From Salminus brasiliensis (Eukaryota; Chordata; Actinopteri; Characiformes; Bryconidae), in NCBI RefSeq assembly GCF_030463535.1, contig NC_132893.1:15781771-15845770 (forward strand): DNA of 64,000 bases, written 5' to 3'. Positions 23,765-34,619 of this stretch are shown here, one piece after another. Position 1 is the stretch's first letter. Each line of letters begins with the position of its first letter. Under the pieces are notes generated by a model. That model saw only the letters and a program-made list of their open reading frames with translations, ran no database searches and was not told the origin of the DNA. Both the position numbers and the translations under genes were made by a program.

Positions 23765-24665
23765 CGTTTTACTTCGTGTGCCACATACTGATAAGGCACA
23801 CATCTCGAGTATATTGTTGATGTCACACAACAACCATGTATCTACATATTTGTGATTAGTAACTTTTCGACATAATTTGAATCTAAAAGTTGTTCTTTAT
23901 GTGTCAAAATGAAGCAATACAAATATTTCAAAATGATGTGCAAAAAACTTTTTACAGAAAGTTAATAGAACGTTTTTTTTTCTGCTAAGAAGTTTGTCAT
24001 TTATAAGATACAAGGTTTTTGTGTGACAGCAACTATATGATTTTTATGGGTTTACAATGTGTTTTTGTTGTGTGGCTGTACTTAACTTTTATAATTGTGT
24101 GTCCAAACCAGACTATCAGATGAGAAGAAGCTGGTTAATGCTATTGTCAAATGCTGTTATGCCTAACAAACAATAAATTAACTCACATTTTTATTGTAAG
24201 CTTTGTTTAAGTGTCCCCTACAGGAAAACATGAATTTCACAGAGGACTAATCACATCTTTTAGACACTTATTCTGTTATTTTTTCACACAATGAACTTGT
24301 GATCATGTGTGTGTGATGTGTTGTGTGTTTGTACATGTTTACAAGACTTAAATGACAAATCATACTTCTGCATTATTTTTGTTGCTGTAATCCAGTGTAG
24401 CTGTTTTCCCGGTAGTCGTGTAAAGACTCATAACCCAGCTCATGAGGACAAAACATTTATCCAGTACAGCTGATCTAAAACAATTCCTGCTGGGTCTATC
24501 TTATTGGGCTGCCAAATGTACACAAATTATTTTAACTGAACTGGTTTAAATGTAACACAAGTAACTAAGTAGTTGAGACGACATCCTGATAAATTGTTTT
24601 GGTCAGTAGCTGAGAAAAAAGCCCACTGGTTAGGCTTTCCAGATGTGTGTCCGTTTACAGCTCAC
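23765..24665. other. AT-rich DNA upstream of the tpbg-like gene
   Basis: No gene or classified repeat seen. It may hold distal promoter sequence for the gene at 25.0 kb, but I can point to no specific site. Confidence 0.35.
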
Positions 24666-24671
24666 AGTCAG

Positions 24672-24679
24672 TCTCTCCC

Positions 24680-24728
<49 letters not shown>
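24672..24728. repeat. (CT)n microsatellite in tpbg-like 5' region
   Basis: About 25 mostly perfect CT units followed by a short GT run, some 290 bp before the start codon. It may lie in the promoter or 5' leader. Long open frames through it are repeat artefacts. Confidence 0.95.
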
Positions 24729-24739
<11 letters not shown>

Positions 24740-25015
24740 GGAGAACAGTCCGAGTGGGCGAGGTTTTGGTCATCTTTGAGATCCTGGGATCCCTTGTTTC
24801 GATCGCGCTGGTGCTGGAGGAGCTAAAGGAGAATGAACCCCCCGCGCCTAAACGATGCCCCGCCGCTGCCCCGCCGCGCAACTCTTTATCCACAGAAAGT
24901 GAGCGCTACATCTTTTTAAACAGACCCATGAGAGCCGAGCTTTTTGCACACTTCAGACTTCGGACGCAAAGCAGACTTGTCCGCTTCGACGTCGCGTTGC
25001 TCACCTGATGAGAAA
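24740..25015 (+). promoter_or_regulatory. Probable 5' leader/promoter, CpG-rich
   Basis: CpG dinucleotides rise sharply here (for example gtttcgatcgcgctgg and ccccccgcgcctaaacg) against a CpG-poor background, and the enrichment continues into the coding region. That is consistent with a CpG-island promoter or first-exon leader of the tpbg-like gene. A possible upstream ATG at 24928 is not in frame with the protein. No TATA box is evident. The transcription start cannot be placed. Confidence 0.45.
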
Positions 25016-26065
25016 ATGGAAAGGAAAAGGGCATGGACTGGCATTTACGCTATCGATTCGTTTCGCGCGTACCGGAACGCGGCAGTTCTGTATTTGCTCA
25101 TTTGCTCCGTCCGTGCGGAACCTTGCCCTTACCCCTGTACCTGCACCGACGACTCTGCTACTGTCACCTGTCTTGACTTGCAGGAGATCGCGCTGCCTCT
25201 GAACGTGTCCCGGTGGACGAGCACTTTGACTCTGAGGGGAGCAAACATCTCGATTATTCCCGGGAGTGCGTTTTCCGCAAACGGGACAGCTCTGGAACTA
25301 AAGACGCTTCGGCTCTCTTGGAACAACATCAGTGAGATCGAGGCGCACGCGTTTCTCGGACTCTCGCGACTTCTGGTCTTGGATTTGAGCCATAACAGAC
25401 TAACGAGTCTTTCGGAAATGGCTTTTTACGGGTTAGACGAACTGCGGGTTCTGTACTTGAATAGCACCCTGTCGCCTCAGGGGGCCAGGGAATTGCCCAA
25501 AGCGCTGTCCACTGGGAGCCTAAGAAACCTGCAGAGACTGGAATTATCAGGGAATCGCTTAAAGGCAATGCCAATTGCGAGCTTTGACAACATGAACCTA
25601 AACATGTTGATACTGACCAACAACTCCATTGAGACCATTGGGAAAACCAACGTGTCGAGTTTGAACGAGTTCAAGAAGATAAGCGTCTATCTGTCACTGA
25701 ACCCTTTCAAGTGTAACTGCGAGCTGGAGTCGTTTTATTACTGGCTGAAAAACGACTCTCAGTGCGCCGATTCAGCTCGCCTGCTGTGTAAACTACCAGA
25801 GGCCAAGAGTGGATTGCATGTGGAGAAACTTCGCAGGGAGGACGTCGACTGCATCAACGCGGAGCTGGAAGCAGTCTCATACGTGTTTCTCGGCATCGTG
25901 CTGGCTTTAATTGGCGTCGTGTTTCTCATGGTCCTGTACTTAAACAGAGGAGGCATCAAAAGGTGGCTAAATAATATCAGGGAGGCGTGCCGAGACCAAA
26001 TGGAAGTTTATCATTACAGATATGAGCAGGACTCCGACCCTAGACTGGCAAACGTGGCTGTTTAG
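25016..26065 (+). CDS. tpbg: Trophoblast glycoprotein (5T4)-like LRR membrane protein
   Basis: A 349-residue type I membrane protein in one exon. A hydrophobic signal lies at about residues 21-35 (AAVLYLLICSVRA). Then come an LRR N-cap (Cys 37, 41, 43, 52), leucine-rich repeats at about 70-225 (LVLDLSHNRL, LQRLELSGNRL, LNMLILTNNSI) and an LRR C-cap (NPFKCNCELESFYYWL; Cys 233, 235, 250, 258, 279). A transmembrane helix lies at about 287-309, followed by a short basic tail ending DPRLANVAV. About eight N-glycosylation sequons are present (for example N63, N77, N104, N212). The tail GIKRWLNNIREACRD...YHYRYE is diagnostic of the TPBG family, whose mammalian member modulates Wnt and chemokine signalling at the cell surface. 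It is shorter than the human protein (about 420 residues). The ATG at 25016 is preferred: the longer frame has only a TTG further upstream. Which fish paralog (a, b or tpbgl) is not settled. Confidence 0.93.
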   Translation: MERKRAWTGIYAIDSFRAYRNAAVLYLLICSVRAEPCPYPCTCTDDSATVTCLDLQEIALPLNVSRWTSTLTLRGANISIIPGSAFSANGTALELKTLRLSWNNISEIEAHAFLGLSRLLVLDLSHNRLTSLSEMAFYGLDELRVLYLNSTLSPQGARELPKALSTGSLRNLQRLELSGNRLKAMPIASFDNMNLNMLILTNNSIETIGKTNVSSLNEFKKISVYLSLNPFKCNCELESFYYWLKNDSQCADSARLLCKLPEAKSGLHVEKLRREDVDCINAELEAVSYVFLGIVLALIGVVFLMVLYLNRGGIKRWLNNIREACRDQMEVYHYRYEQDSDPRLANVAV

Positions 26066-26297
26066 GTGGTCAGTGCTGGCATGCCTTGACTGAACTCCAC
26101 AAAGACTGGATCTGCATTACGGCAGTCTAGACTAATGCATGATCGTCCGACAATATAGCACATAGGATACCTTTAATCATTTGAAAATACTGTGCAAAAT
26201 GACAACATACAGAATGTAGATTAAACACAATTTTCTTCATGCAAGTAATGAAGATCAGTGGAAATGTAGGCTACTGGGTGCCCTTTAAATGCATTCA

Positions 26298-26556
26298 AAT
26301 AAAACATGAAGTATTCCAATCACATGGACTATACTTGTTTGATAACTGTGCTGATCTGTTTGACCTGTGAACACTGATCTACAGGACAGACTGAGAGACT
26401 GAGAAGTGAATTCAATCGCATGCTTTGCCTGGTGGTTTCTACCATGCATACAGTATACATATAATAATATAATTGCGGCTGTTGCAAACACCAATAAAAT
26501 TGGAAGGTTGTAAGACATTAACAGTCACTATGTTCTCAACTACACTCAACAATAAA
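26298..26556 (+). other. Candidate polyadenylation signals of the tpbg-like gene
   Basis: AATAAA hexamers occur at 26298-26303, 26493-26498 and 26551-26556, 230-490 bp after the stop codon. Any could end the transcript. The choice cannot be made from sequence alone. Confidence 0.4.
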
Positions 26557-26559
26557 ATT

Positions 26560-27350
26560 AAAGCGCTATGGCATACACTCTCAGCAGAAGAGTCCGACAC
26601 AGTACCCAAAACATTTTGATCATTAGAATCATTATTTAAAGGTTTACAGTTTCTCCATCACAGAAAATATTTATAATTTTCTCTGACTAAATAGCCATTA
26701 AAGCAACCTTATAATACTTCTCTAAAAAAAACATTTATTTACGTTTTAAAGTGGTGAATTAAAGAGTGTAGAAATTAAAAAGATGGGAGTTTAAAATAAC
26801 ATATATACCCAAATGCAGTGATAGTGTATGGCATGAATGATAGAAGTAAATTGAAACTCCAGATGCAGTAAATGCATAAAATGTTTTGGGAGAGAATAAA
26901 ATGCATCAATAATAAAACTGTTTAAATCTTTCTTCCTGTGTAAGCTGTCTCTGTGTGGCTGGGGCTCCTCTAAACTGCTTTATAGGTAAAGACTGGGGTA
27001 TCTACTTTCTGACTTTACATAAAATTTTATAAATTAAAGGCAATAAAGCACCCTTGGTCAACTTACATGGTTTGCTGGGGTATTACAAAACATGGATTTT
27101 GAAGTAATTTTTCATTACAGATACTTTCTGTGGACAGAGAGCTATGAAATGTCAACAAATTAATTGACATGGGAAAATTTGGAAATACTTGAGTAGAATA
27201 ATGTTTTATTATACTTATTGTTATTTCAGAAGATGTGTATTTTACTGAAACAGTTTAGAATTAAAACACTAAATTACATTTCCAAGAGACAAGAAAAACA
27301 TACATATTACTCCCTACATTTTCATTTGGACCTTTAAATTTCTAATAACA
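26560..27350. other. Intergenic, no feature recognised
   Basis: AT-rich. May include the rest of a longer 3' untranslated region. No repeats or frames of note. Confidence 0.4.
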
Positions 27351-27353
27351 TAC

Positions 27354-28295
27354 ACTATATTGCCAAAAGTATTTACTCACCCATCCAAATCATTGAACTC
27401 AGGTGTCAATTCCATGGCCACAGGTGTATAAAACCAAGCACTAAGGCATGCAGACTGCTTCTACAAACATTTGTGAAAGAATGAGTTTTCTGCAGAGTCA
27501 CTCGCTACAGATATCCAAACTTCATGTGCCCTTCAGATTAGCTCAAGAACAGCGTGGAATGTGTTTCCTTGGCCGAGCAGCTGCATCCAGGCCTTACATC
27601 ACTAAGCACAATGCAAAGGGTTAGATGCAGTGGTGGAAAGCATGCCGCCACTGGACTCTAAAGCAGGGGAGATGTGTTCTCTGGAGTGACGAATTACGCT
27701 TCTCCGTCTGCCAATCTGATGGACGAGTCTGGGTTTGGTGATGCCTGGAGAACGGTACTTGTCTGACTGCATTGTGTCAAGTGTAAAGTTTGGTGAAGGG
27801 GGGATTGGGATGTGGGTTTTTTTCAGAAGTTGGCCCCTTGGTTCCAGTGAAAGGACCTCTTAATGCTTCAGCATTCTAAGATTTTGATCAATTTCATGCT
27901 CCCTACTTTGCGAGAACAGTTTGAGGATGGCCCCTTCCTGTTCCAAAATGACTGCACACCAGTGCACAAAGCATGGTCCATAAAGATAAAGGATGAGCGA
28001 GTTTGGTGTAGAAGAACTTGACTGGACTGCACATCCCCCTGACCTCAGTCCGAAAGAACACCTTTGGGATGAATTAAAGCAGAGACTGTGAGCCAGGCCT
28101 TCTCGTCCAACATCAGTGTCTGACCTCACAAATGTGCTTCTGGAAGATTCCTATAAAGAGGAAACCTACAAAACCTTGTGGAAAGTCTTAAGATAAGATA
28201 ATCCTTTATTAGTCCCGCAGTGGGGAAATTCACAGAAGAGTTGAAGCTGTTATATCTGCAAAGGGTGTCCCAACATCATATTAAACCCTAAATTG
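27354..28295 (+). mobile_element. Degraded Tc1/mariner-like transposon
   Basis: The left end cactatattgccaaaagtat is a known style of fish Tc1-like terminal repeat. The transposase is readable in pieces on the + strand: VLWSDELRFSV and DGRVWVW near 27670-27740, MTAHQCTKH near 27950, and LDWTAHPPDLSPKEHLWDEL near 28020-28075 (the D...E part of the catalytic triad, with Asn to Lys and Ile to Glu type changes around it). The region between is shortened and full of stops. A short foreign retroposon tail lies inside the 3' part. The right terminal repeat is poorly preserved (gtgccaaaagtgattt near 28336 may be its trace). Confidence 0.8.
28190..28238 (+). mobile_element. Short retroposon tail inserted in the Tc1 remnant
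   Basis: The run aagataagataatcctttat then tagtcccgcagtggggaaat interrupts an otherwise continuous transposase 3' segment (ctttgtggaaagtctt ... agaagagttgaagctgtta). This sequence style (ctttatt-agtccc-gggaaattc) is a common 3' tail of fish retroposons. Only the tail, about 50 bp, was inserted. Confidence 0.55.
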
Positions 28296-28299
28296 ATGT

Positions 28300-28955
28300 A
28301 AATTGTGTTTGTGTGTGTATTCTAATGTCTCAATGTGCCAAAAGTGATTTGTCTTCTGCCCAAGTGTTTCTACATCATCTATGAAGCTTCCAGGGCCGGG
28401 CCTTAGAGTGACTATTCATTGCAGATGGGTTGTCTTCAGAGGCTCGAGAATGAATCAACTTTACGTTGTGGCTTGGATAGTTCACAGGCCTGCTGCCATA
28501 GGTACTCCACATTTTAGCTGGAATGTTTATTGGTATGGCCATGTTTAAACTGAGTGACTCTAGGCCCTGAGTGACTTTTCAACTTGTTCTGGAGACTTTT
28601 ACAATATGTGCCATTGAATGGTGTTTGTCTGTGTATTTGTGTTTCTTTCAATGAGTTTTTGTGGTTTTTGTAATACACATCCTTAAGAAAGGTGCTATTT
28701 AACATATTACTTACTAACTTATAGATAAAAATAGGTATTATTATTAGCTGGAAAACAACTCACACAACACATTTGAGTAGTACCATTTACTTATGTAATT
28801 AAATAGGACTAAACATTTATAAACGCCTTACAGCATTTTCCTATGTAATGTAACTGTGTTGAAGGACTGAGTAGTCATTTGCAGTAAGCCAGCAATCATT
28901 TGGCCCCTTGTACTGCTCATGGCTTTGTGTGCCAGCTTCCTGGGCACAGACCAAG
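28300..28955. other. Intergenic, no gene
   Basis: No frames with domains. The stretch 28390-28620 is less AT-rich and repeat-free, and could be conserved, but nothing specific supports that. Confidence 0.3.
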
Positions 28956-28959
28956 TTTG

Positions 28960-29320
28960 ATGCTAGACTACGAATTTCCCAGTCTTTGCCTCTCACTGGT
29001 TTTAAAATAACCCAGAGTGAGTGGTTATTTCTCCTTGTTATTGATGGTGGCTGGAGACAATTTGCTGCTAATAAAAGAACAGTGACGAGACTGAAGACAA
29101 ATCGGAGGCATAATTATAGGCGAGCTGGGATTAATCTCATCAGTACTGTGACTAAGAGAGAGGGCGAGCTGATGCCCTATAAATCCGCAGTCCCGCGCCT
29201 GCTCCTGCTTCATTTGCCTGTCTTTAATTAACGGGCTCTAGGCGTCATGGTGTTTGATTTTAATGGCAAGGTCAGGCACTGGAGAAGCCACAGACACAAG
29301 GTCTCTGCTGAACATGCTGA
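28960..29320. promoter_or_regulatory. Best candidate conserved non-coding element
   Basis: About 360 bp of balanced, high-complexity, repeat-free sequence in an AT-rich desert. It contains ggcataattataggcgag and gctgggattaatctcatc (a bicoid/Otx-type GGATTA core and TAATTA homeodomain core), tgtctttaattaacgggctc, and tttgattttaatggcaagg. The 107-codon frame across it has no domain and no protein-like composition. It lies about 3 kb downstream of the tpbg-like gene, whose vertebrate neighbourhood is gene-poor. Enhancer function is inference. Confidence 0.35.
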
Positions 29321-29329
29321 ATGCGCAGT

Positions 29330-29900
29330 ACTGTTGAACTCTTGCTATTGAATATATAAATAATATTATAAAACAAGACAACATAAAATGTAATACAATA
29401 ACTTGGTACTTGTGTTAATTTTCTGTGGAATGTTAAAAGTTAACATTTGTCCGCAATTAAAAAAAAAAATACAAGAAAGAAAATCTCTAATGAAATGTGT
29501 GTTTTTGCAATTAATTAATTGAAATACTTTTAAATGGAAATATTGAAAAAGGCATGTACTATTTTATATGTTTTCTTATTAAAAGCGAAAATATGTAAAT
29601 ATGTAATTTGTTTGTTTATGTATAAATATCAAAACAAAGGACAAGCAAGTGTCCATAATTGATGTTCTCATTCTACGCAACATCTTTTGAGTACAGTTAA
29701 AAGAATAGTTTGGCACTAAATTTAAGTAACACAGTGGTTGACCAGCCAAGATGTTCATCTGATATGTACTTCTTAAGTTTACAACAGGAGATGCCAGGCT
29801 AACATTACTAACACTAGACTTGACACCAGTCTCATCTTGGTAAATACATTCAAAAAAATAATGTTCACACTTTGTTCACATTTTTTTATCCTGTGGCCTT
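29330..29900. other. AT-rich intergenic DNA
   Basis: Very AT-rich with A runs. Nothing recognised. Confidence 0.4.
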
Positions 29901-29903
29901 GTG

Positions 29904-29905
<2 letters not shown>

Positions 29906-29977
<72 letters not shown>

Positions 29978-29978
29978 C
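29906..29978. repeat. (AT)n-(AG)n compound microsatellite
   Basis: About 27 AT units followed by about nine AG units. Confidence 0.95.
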
Positions 29979-30044
29979 ATGAAAAAACATATTGCACTAA
30001 CATGAGTATTTAGATGCTTTACACAGTACTTAGCAAGTGATCTT

Positions 30045-30650
30045 CTTGGGTATGATGCCACAAGGTTTACACACCTGGATGCGAGCATTTTCTACCATTC
30101 TTCTCTGCAGATCCTCTCCTTAAGCTCTGTCAGGTTGGATGGGGACCACTGGTGGACAGACATTTTCAGGTCTCTCCTGAGATGTTTGTTCGGATTTTCC
30201 AGTCAGGGCTCTGGCTGGGCCACTCAATGACATTCACAGAGTTGTCTGAGGTCCTCTGGATCAGGCTTTCATTAACAACATCTCTGTACTTTGCTCCATT
30301 CAGCTTTCCCTCAACCCAGCCCCCCGGTATGATGCTGCCACCTGGGATCTTGGTCTTGAAACTTTTAGTGCAGTAAAGTTTTTTGTAGCCTTCTTCAGAT
30401 CTGGGCCTCCACACAGTTCTTGAGGGTGATGGAGGGAGAACACTGACAGGCAATCTCCCAGAGCAAGATTTCAAGTGTTGTAGCAAAAGGTCTGAATACT
30501 TATGTCAATGGGAAATTTTAGTTTTTCTTATGTTTTCTTTTGTTATTTCCTTATTATGGGGTATAGAGTGCAGAACGATGGGGAAAACCTATTTTATTTA
30601 AAATAACAAAAAGAAAAAAAGTGAAAGGATCTGAAGACCTTCTGAATGAA
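30045..30650 (-). mobile_element. Tc1-like element, internally deleted
   Basis: Read on the minus strand, the end cattcagaaggtcttcagat then cctttcactttttt is a fish Tc1-like terminal repeat, followed by taagtattcagaccttttgc. The interior keeps transposase-like pieces: the frame at 30166-30486 includes GVEGKLNGAKYRDVVNESL-like and NVIEWPSQSPDWK (normally WPSQSPDLN before the catalytic Glu). On the + strand the left part reads cttcttgggtatgatgccac and tctggctgggccactcaatg, again standard for this family. It is deleted and inactive. Confidence 0.75.
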
Positions 30651-30889
30651 TTGTTAAATGCTGAAGCCATGACACATTAAAAATGTATCAGGTTTAAAAA
30701 CATCATAAATAGGCCTTGTGCAAACATTTAGGCTAATGTTGGAACAGTTTCCCAAACAACTATTCAGCTTTGTTGAGCAGATACTGTGTTCTAAACCACA
30801 GATATCAAGCTGCACTTTCAGCAACCTGAGAGATGTTTTGGGCATATAGTCATGACGATAGAATTAGTGACTTCCTATGCAAAAAAATA

Positions 30890-31105
30890 ATATTAGATTA
30901 AGAAAGAACCTTTACACTATGTGGAGGTTCTTTAAACCTTACAAAGTTCCTTCATACGTCTTATTAACAAAATAGGCTTCTCTAAAGAACATCATATAAA
31001 TCATTAATAAAATGTTATTTTGGGAATAACATATCTTTTATGGCATTTTGCCATACATTTTGCAACACAAACTCCTATTTGGCATGATTGTTCTTAAGAG
31101 TGCAT
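30890..31105 (-). repeat. MITE-like dispersed repeat (copy 2)
   Basis: Contains gaaagaacctttacacta, ggaggttctttaaacctta, and ends gattgttcttaagagtgca. This matches the ends of the repeat at 7222-7460 in reverse orientation. Diverged and without coding capacity. Confidence 0.4.
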
Positions 31106-31109
31106 TAAA

Positions 31110-31980
31110 CTTCAAATAATTTGATTGGAGCATTAAAAGACATAGGAATAAGGAATTTAGGAATACATAGATATAAAATAATAAAACATTTAAAAGAAAA
31201 ATGAGTAACAGGAAATAGAAAAGAAATATCGGGGTCAGGGAAGTTAGTAGGAATAACCACTAAGCTAAGCTCTTTTGAATGTCACACACATTTTTAATAA
31301 AATCTTAACTTCATTGTCTGTCTGTTCTTGTCCTCCATCCTCAACAAACATACACATGTTTACACCCACATAAATGCATACCTTATATATCTTCATCACA
31401 ATGTTCACAATATTTACTGACTTAATTGAATGAATAAATGAATAAATGAATACATAAATATGAATGATCCTATCTGTTCTGGACATAATTGTGCTGGACT
31501 ACTGTTAAACTATGATGAATTTTGTTTTTAGTTTTTTTCTTTAATGAGTCAAAATTGAGCCATGTCCCAATGTATGGTGATCCAGTTTTCATCTGGAGCT
31601 GTCCCATGTCCTGAAATGGCCTTTAATCCAGTGTGCTCAAACTCAGAGGTTACATGAGGGGACTGCAAATATTCAGAACTGCTGATGTTTTCTTTTTGAG
31701 ATGAAGAAAGATGTCTCTTCCTCCACTGTACCTGTCATCCATTATTTGTGACTAGTCAAATCATTGCCTTGGAATGGTCACAAACAAGAGAGTTTTATTT
31801 ACTATTCCATACATTCATTCACATTACTTACTTCTCAGCTTTTTATGTTTTACCTATTTTAACATGTTTCATACTTAACTGTGCCCTATGCAAAAATCTC
31901 ATGCATTAAAAAATAGAGTGCATTAATTGAACTGCTTTTGCTTTTTGATTGATCATATTGTCAGGATAGTTTGGAAAGTT
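31110..31980. other. Intergenic, no gene
   Basis: A short tandem run of aatgaata-like units lies near 31430-31460. The stretch 31560-31790 is repeat-free and moderately complex. No coding evidence. Confidence 0.35.
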
Positions 31981-31984
31981 GATG

Positions 31985-32195
31985 GTCTATCCTACAGAGA
32001 AAAGGCATCTTCGGTGGATCAGTTCTTCTTGTAAGCATACTGGTGTGGATCCACAGTGAAGTCAATGGTTGCTTTGATGTGGGACATAACCTGTCTTTCA
32101 AAGCATTTTGTGACTATCGGCGTGAGGGCTATTGGCTGGTAGTCATTCAAACCTGTCACTGCGGAACTCTTGGGGACTGTATAAACAATATGCCA
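31985..32195 (-). mobile_element. Rex1/CR1-like LINE reverse-transcriptase fragment
   Basis: On the minus strand the translation reads VPKSSAVTGLNDYQPIALTP, then KCFERQVMSHIK and DPHQYAYKKN, stop, STEDAF. It parallels [20 protein letters not shown]...KCFERLV...[16 protein letters not shown] in the LINE at 19.3 kb. The stop replaces the Arg codon of the usual N-R-S-T motif (CGA to TGA). A fragment of about 70 codons. Confidence 0.8.
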
Positions 32196-32214
32196 ATAAT
32201 CCTAAAATCAAACA

Positions 32215-32560
32215 TATTTGTATAGCACTTTTTAAGAGCTGGAGAAAGAAACCTTTGGAGGAACCAAGATTCACAAAGTGTACCCATGCTCCTCTGGTCA
32301 GAACTATTTATAAATTATTGATAAAAGTCACTGAACCATCAACATTGTTGTGCTGCTCAGGTGTGCAACACAATTTTAATGTGTCTATTATAATCATGGT
32401 GTAGTATAACATAATCATAGCAGTGATGGTAAGAGTAATGAGAGTAATGATAGTTAATATGGTGGTAATATTAGTCATGGCATAGTTAAGAGTTGAGAGT
32501 TGCACAGGTGGTGATAATATACTAGAGTATATACAGTTTATAGAAAAAAATACTCTATAT
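32215..32560 (-). repeat. L2/Maui LINE 3' tail fragment
   Basis: Begins tttgtatagcactttttaag, followed by gagctggagaaagaaacctt and gctcctctggtcagaactat. It then has the satellite-like ttaatatta...tgatggtaagagtaatgaga block that also follows the tail at 48.9 kb. An internal piece (the tgagcaagccaa segment) is missing. Confidence 0.8.
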
Positions 32561-32564
32561 ACAA

Positions 32565-34015
32565 TATAACTATACAAAGTCATACTAAATATTTAAGAAT
32601 GTGATTCAAATACAAACAGCAACCTGAATATTTAGTTGTCCATCTAAAAAGTTGGACAACAAGCTTTGTTTGTGCTCCAGTAGCTATAAAAAATGTTTAT
32701 GGGTATAATGTATAAGACTGGATAAAATACTTTTGATATCTATACACCATAAAATCTCTAAAAATCAAGTCCCTGGTAGGCGGCCTACTACTACAACACT
32801 ACCACAAGGAGAATTACCTCCTTGACTCAGTGTCCTCTGTCCTACAGTGAAATACATTTTAAATGACTTCACCTAACTCCTGGGGTTTCTAATAGAGGGC
32901 AGAGTTAAATTTATGCCAACCCAAGCAAAACAGAAAGAAAGCCACAAGATAAAGAGGAAATTCATGAAAATTGACTCCTTTCTCTCAAATTGGCCAACTT
33001 TAGCCCTTTTGTACTCTCTAGGCAGCCACTTTATTGTGTTCTTCTCATGTGACCTTATTCACAACAGCACTGGGTCAACCAGTCAGACATAGCTGCGCAA
33101 TTGCATATTATCTTTTAAGCAGCAGAAACACATTAATGTGGTGTCTGCCAGGCAAGAGCCTTCAAATTCTGCAGCAACAGCAAGGTCATTCAAATCCATT
33201 TATGCTACTATCTTGCTGTTCAAGGCTGTTAGCACAAAATAATACTTGACTGCTGGCATATTCTCAGTGTATATTTGTTATGAACTTGCTTAAAAAGACT
33301 ACTTTTGTAGCATAGTTTTGGTATTTCCATCCGGATTTGCAGGCAGAACTGATGTTTGATGAAGAACATAACAATGCCTTGGAGTCCTCATTTTCCCTTT
33401 AAATTATGTGTTGTCTGTGTAATTACATAATTTTACAACTGTCCTCATCCACAGTTTAAGAGGTTACCACCTTTATAGTATTTAGACATATGGGACTGGG
33501 AGCAATAAAAGATTATGTGCATGGGTATACATTAGTAACAAGATTTGTTTTTTTTTCTTTTCTAATTAGGGCTAATTAGGGTTTTGTTGTTTTTGTTGAA
33601 GAAAGGATCTCTAGGAAGACAGGAATCCCTAAGGGGGCTTGCACAACTAATCAGACTCCACTCACTAGTTAATTGACCCCCAACAGTTATGGTATTATCA
33701 AGGGAAATGGCAAAACACAATTGTTTATTTTCTTTTAGACAGATAAAGATAAAATTTAGGCAAAAAAACAAAAAAACAAAAAAAAAAACAAGGTCATCAA
33801 TATTCTGATGTGTGGAATGTAACTATATATCACAAAACTCATATATTGGCAAGGCAGTGGATACATATATAATGTTACATAATGTATCATAATTACAAGG
33901 AAGGGGAGATCTCAGGCATGGCCAAGGTTAATTATCTTGCTCTGATGTGAGAACACTTCTTTGTTTATAGTGTATCTTCAATTGAGGCATTAGCCTATGT
34001 ACCCTTGTGATGAGA
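32565..34015. other. Intergenic, no gene
   Basis: AT-rich DNA. Poly-A-rich tract at 33760-33790. No domains in the short frames. Confidence 0.4.
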
Positions 34016-34019
34016 GCAA

Positions 34020-34615
34020 TTACATTTACATTTAAGTCATTTAGCAGATGCTCTTATCCAGAGTGACTTACAAAAGTGCTTTCCTATTTACCCAAGAATA
34101 ACCTCAGCAAGTTTGAATAGGCAAAAAATTCAAAAATACCTCCAAGTTTAGACACTACTAAACACAAGTCAGGTGAAAAAAGCCTGGATACCAGGATTCT
34201 GTGGATTTTGAGGTGGGTCGAGCCGAGCCGTACTTGAAGCTCGAAGGGCTCTTGGTGTGGATCGGCTTTTGACCATTGGCATCAAGTACGGAGGAGCTGG
34301 TCCGTTCTTGGCTTTGTACGCCAGCGTCAAGGTTTTGAATCTGATGCGGGCAGCTACAGGAAGCCAGTAAAGAGAATGCAGCAGGGGAGTGACATGGCTG
34401 AATTTATGAACGTTGAAGACGACCCGTGCTGCTGCATTCTGGATGAGTTGCAGGGGCCTGATGGTGCGCAAAGGGAGACCAGCCAGAAGAGAGTTGCAGT
34501 AGTCAAGTCTTGAAGTGACAAGAGACTGAACAAGCACCTGGGTGGCCTCTCTAGAGAGGAAGGGTCGAATTCTCCGAATTCTCCTCAGTGCAGTCATGGC
34601 CAATTTCCACTTACT
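34020..34615 (-). mobile_element. CR1/L2-type LINE (second family), 5'-truncated
   Basis: The minus-strand frame 34169-34660 encodes the reverse-transcriptase C-terminal part: [54 protein letters not shown] and [12 protein letters not shown]. It then has a shortened C-terminus. Downstream the 3' tail, read in the minus sense, has gtaagtcactctggataaga followed by catctgctaaatgacttaaa. Other pieces of this family are at 1.95 kb, 36.9 kb, 47.2 kb and possibly 5.87 kb. Confidence 0.85.
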
Positions 34616-34619
34616 CATT

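Noticed and set aside
24643-25008. Long frame upstream of and overlapping the tpbg-like start
   Set aside because: Driven by the CT repeat and CpG-rich leader. The family-consistent protein starts at 25016 in a different frame.
24944-25015. 24-codon N-terminal extension of the tpbg-like protein
   Set aside because: It would need a TTG start. The ATG at 25016 gives a normal signal peptide.
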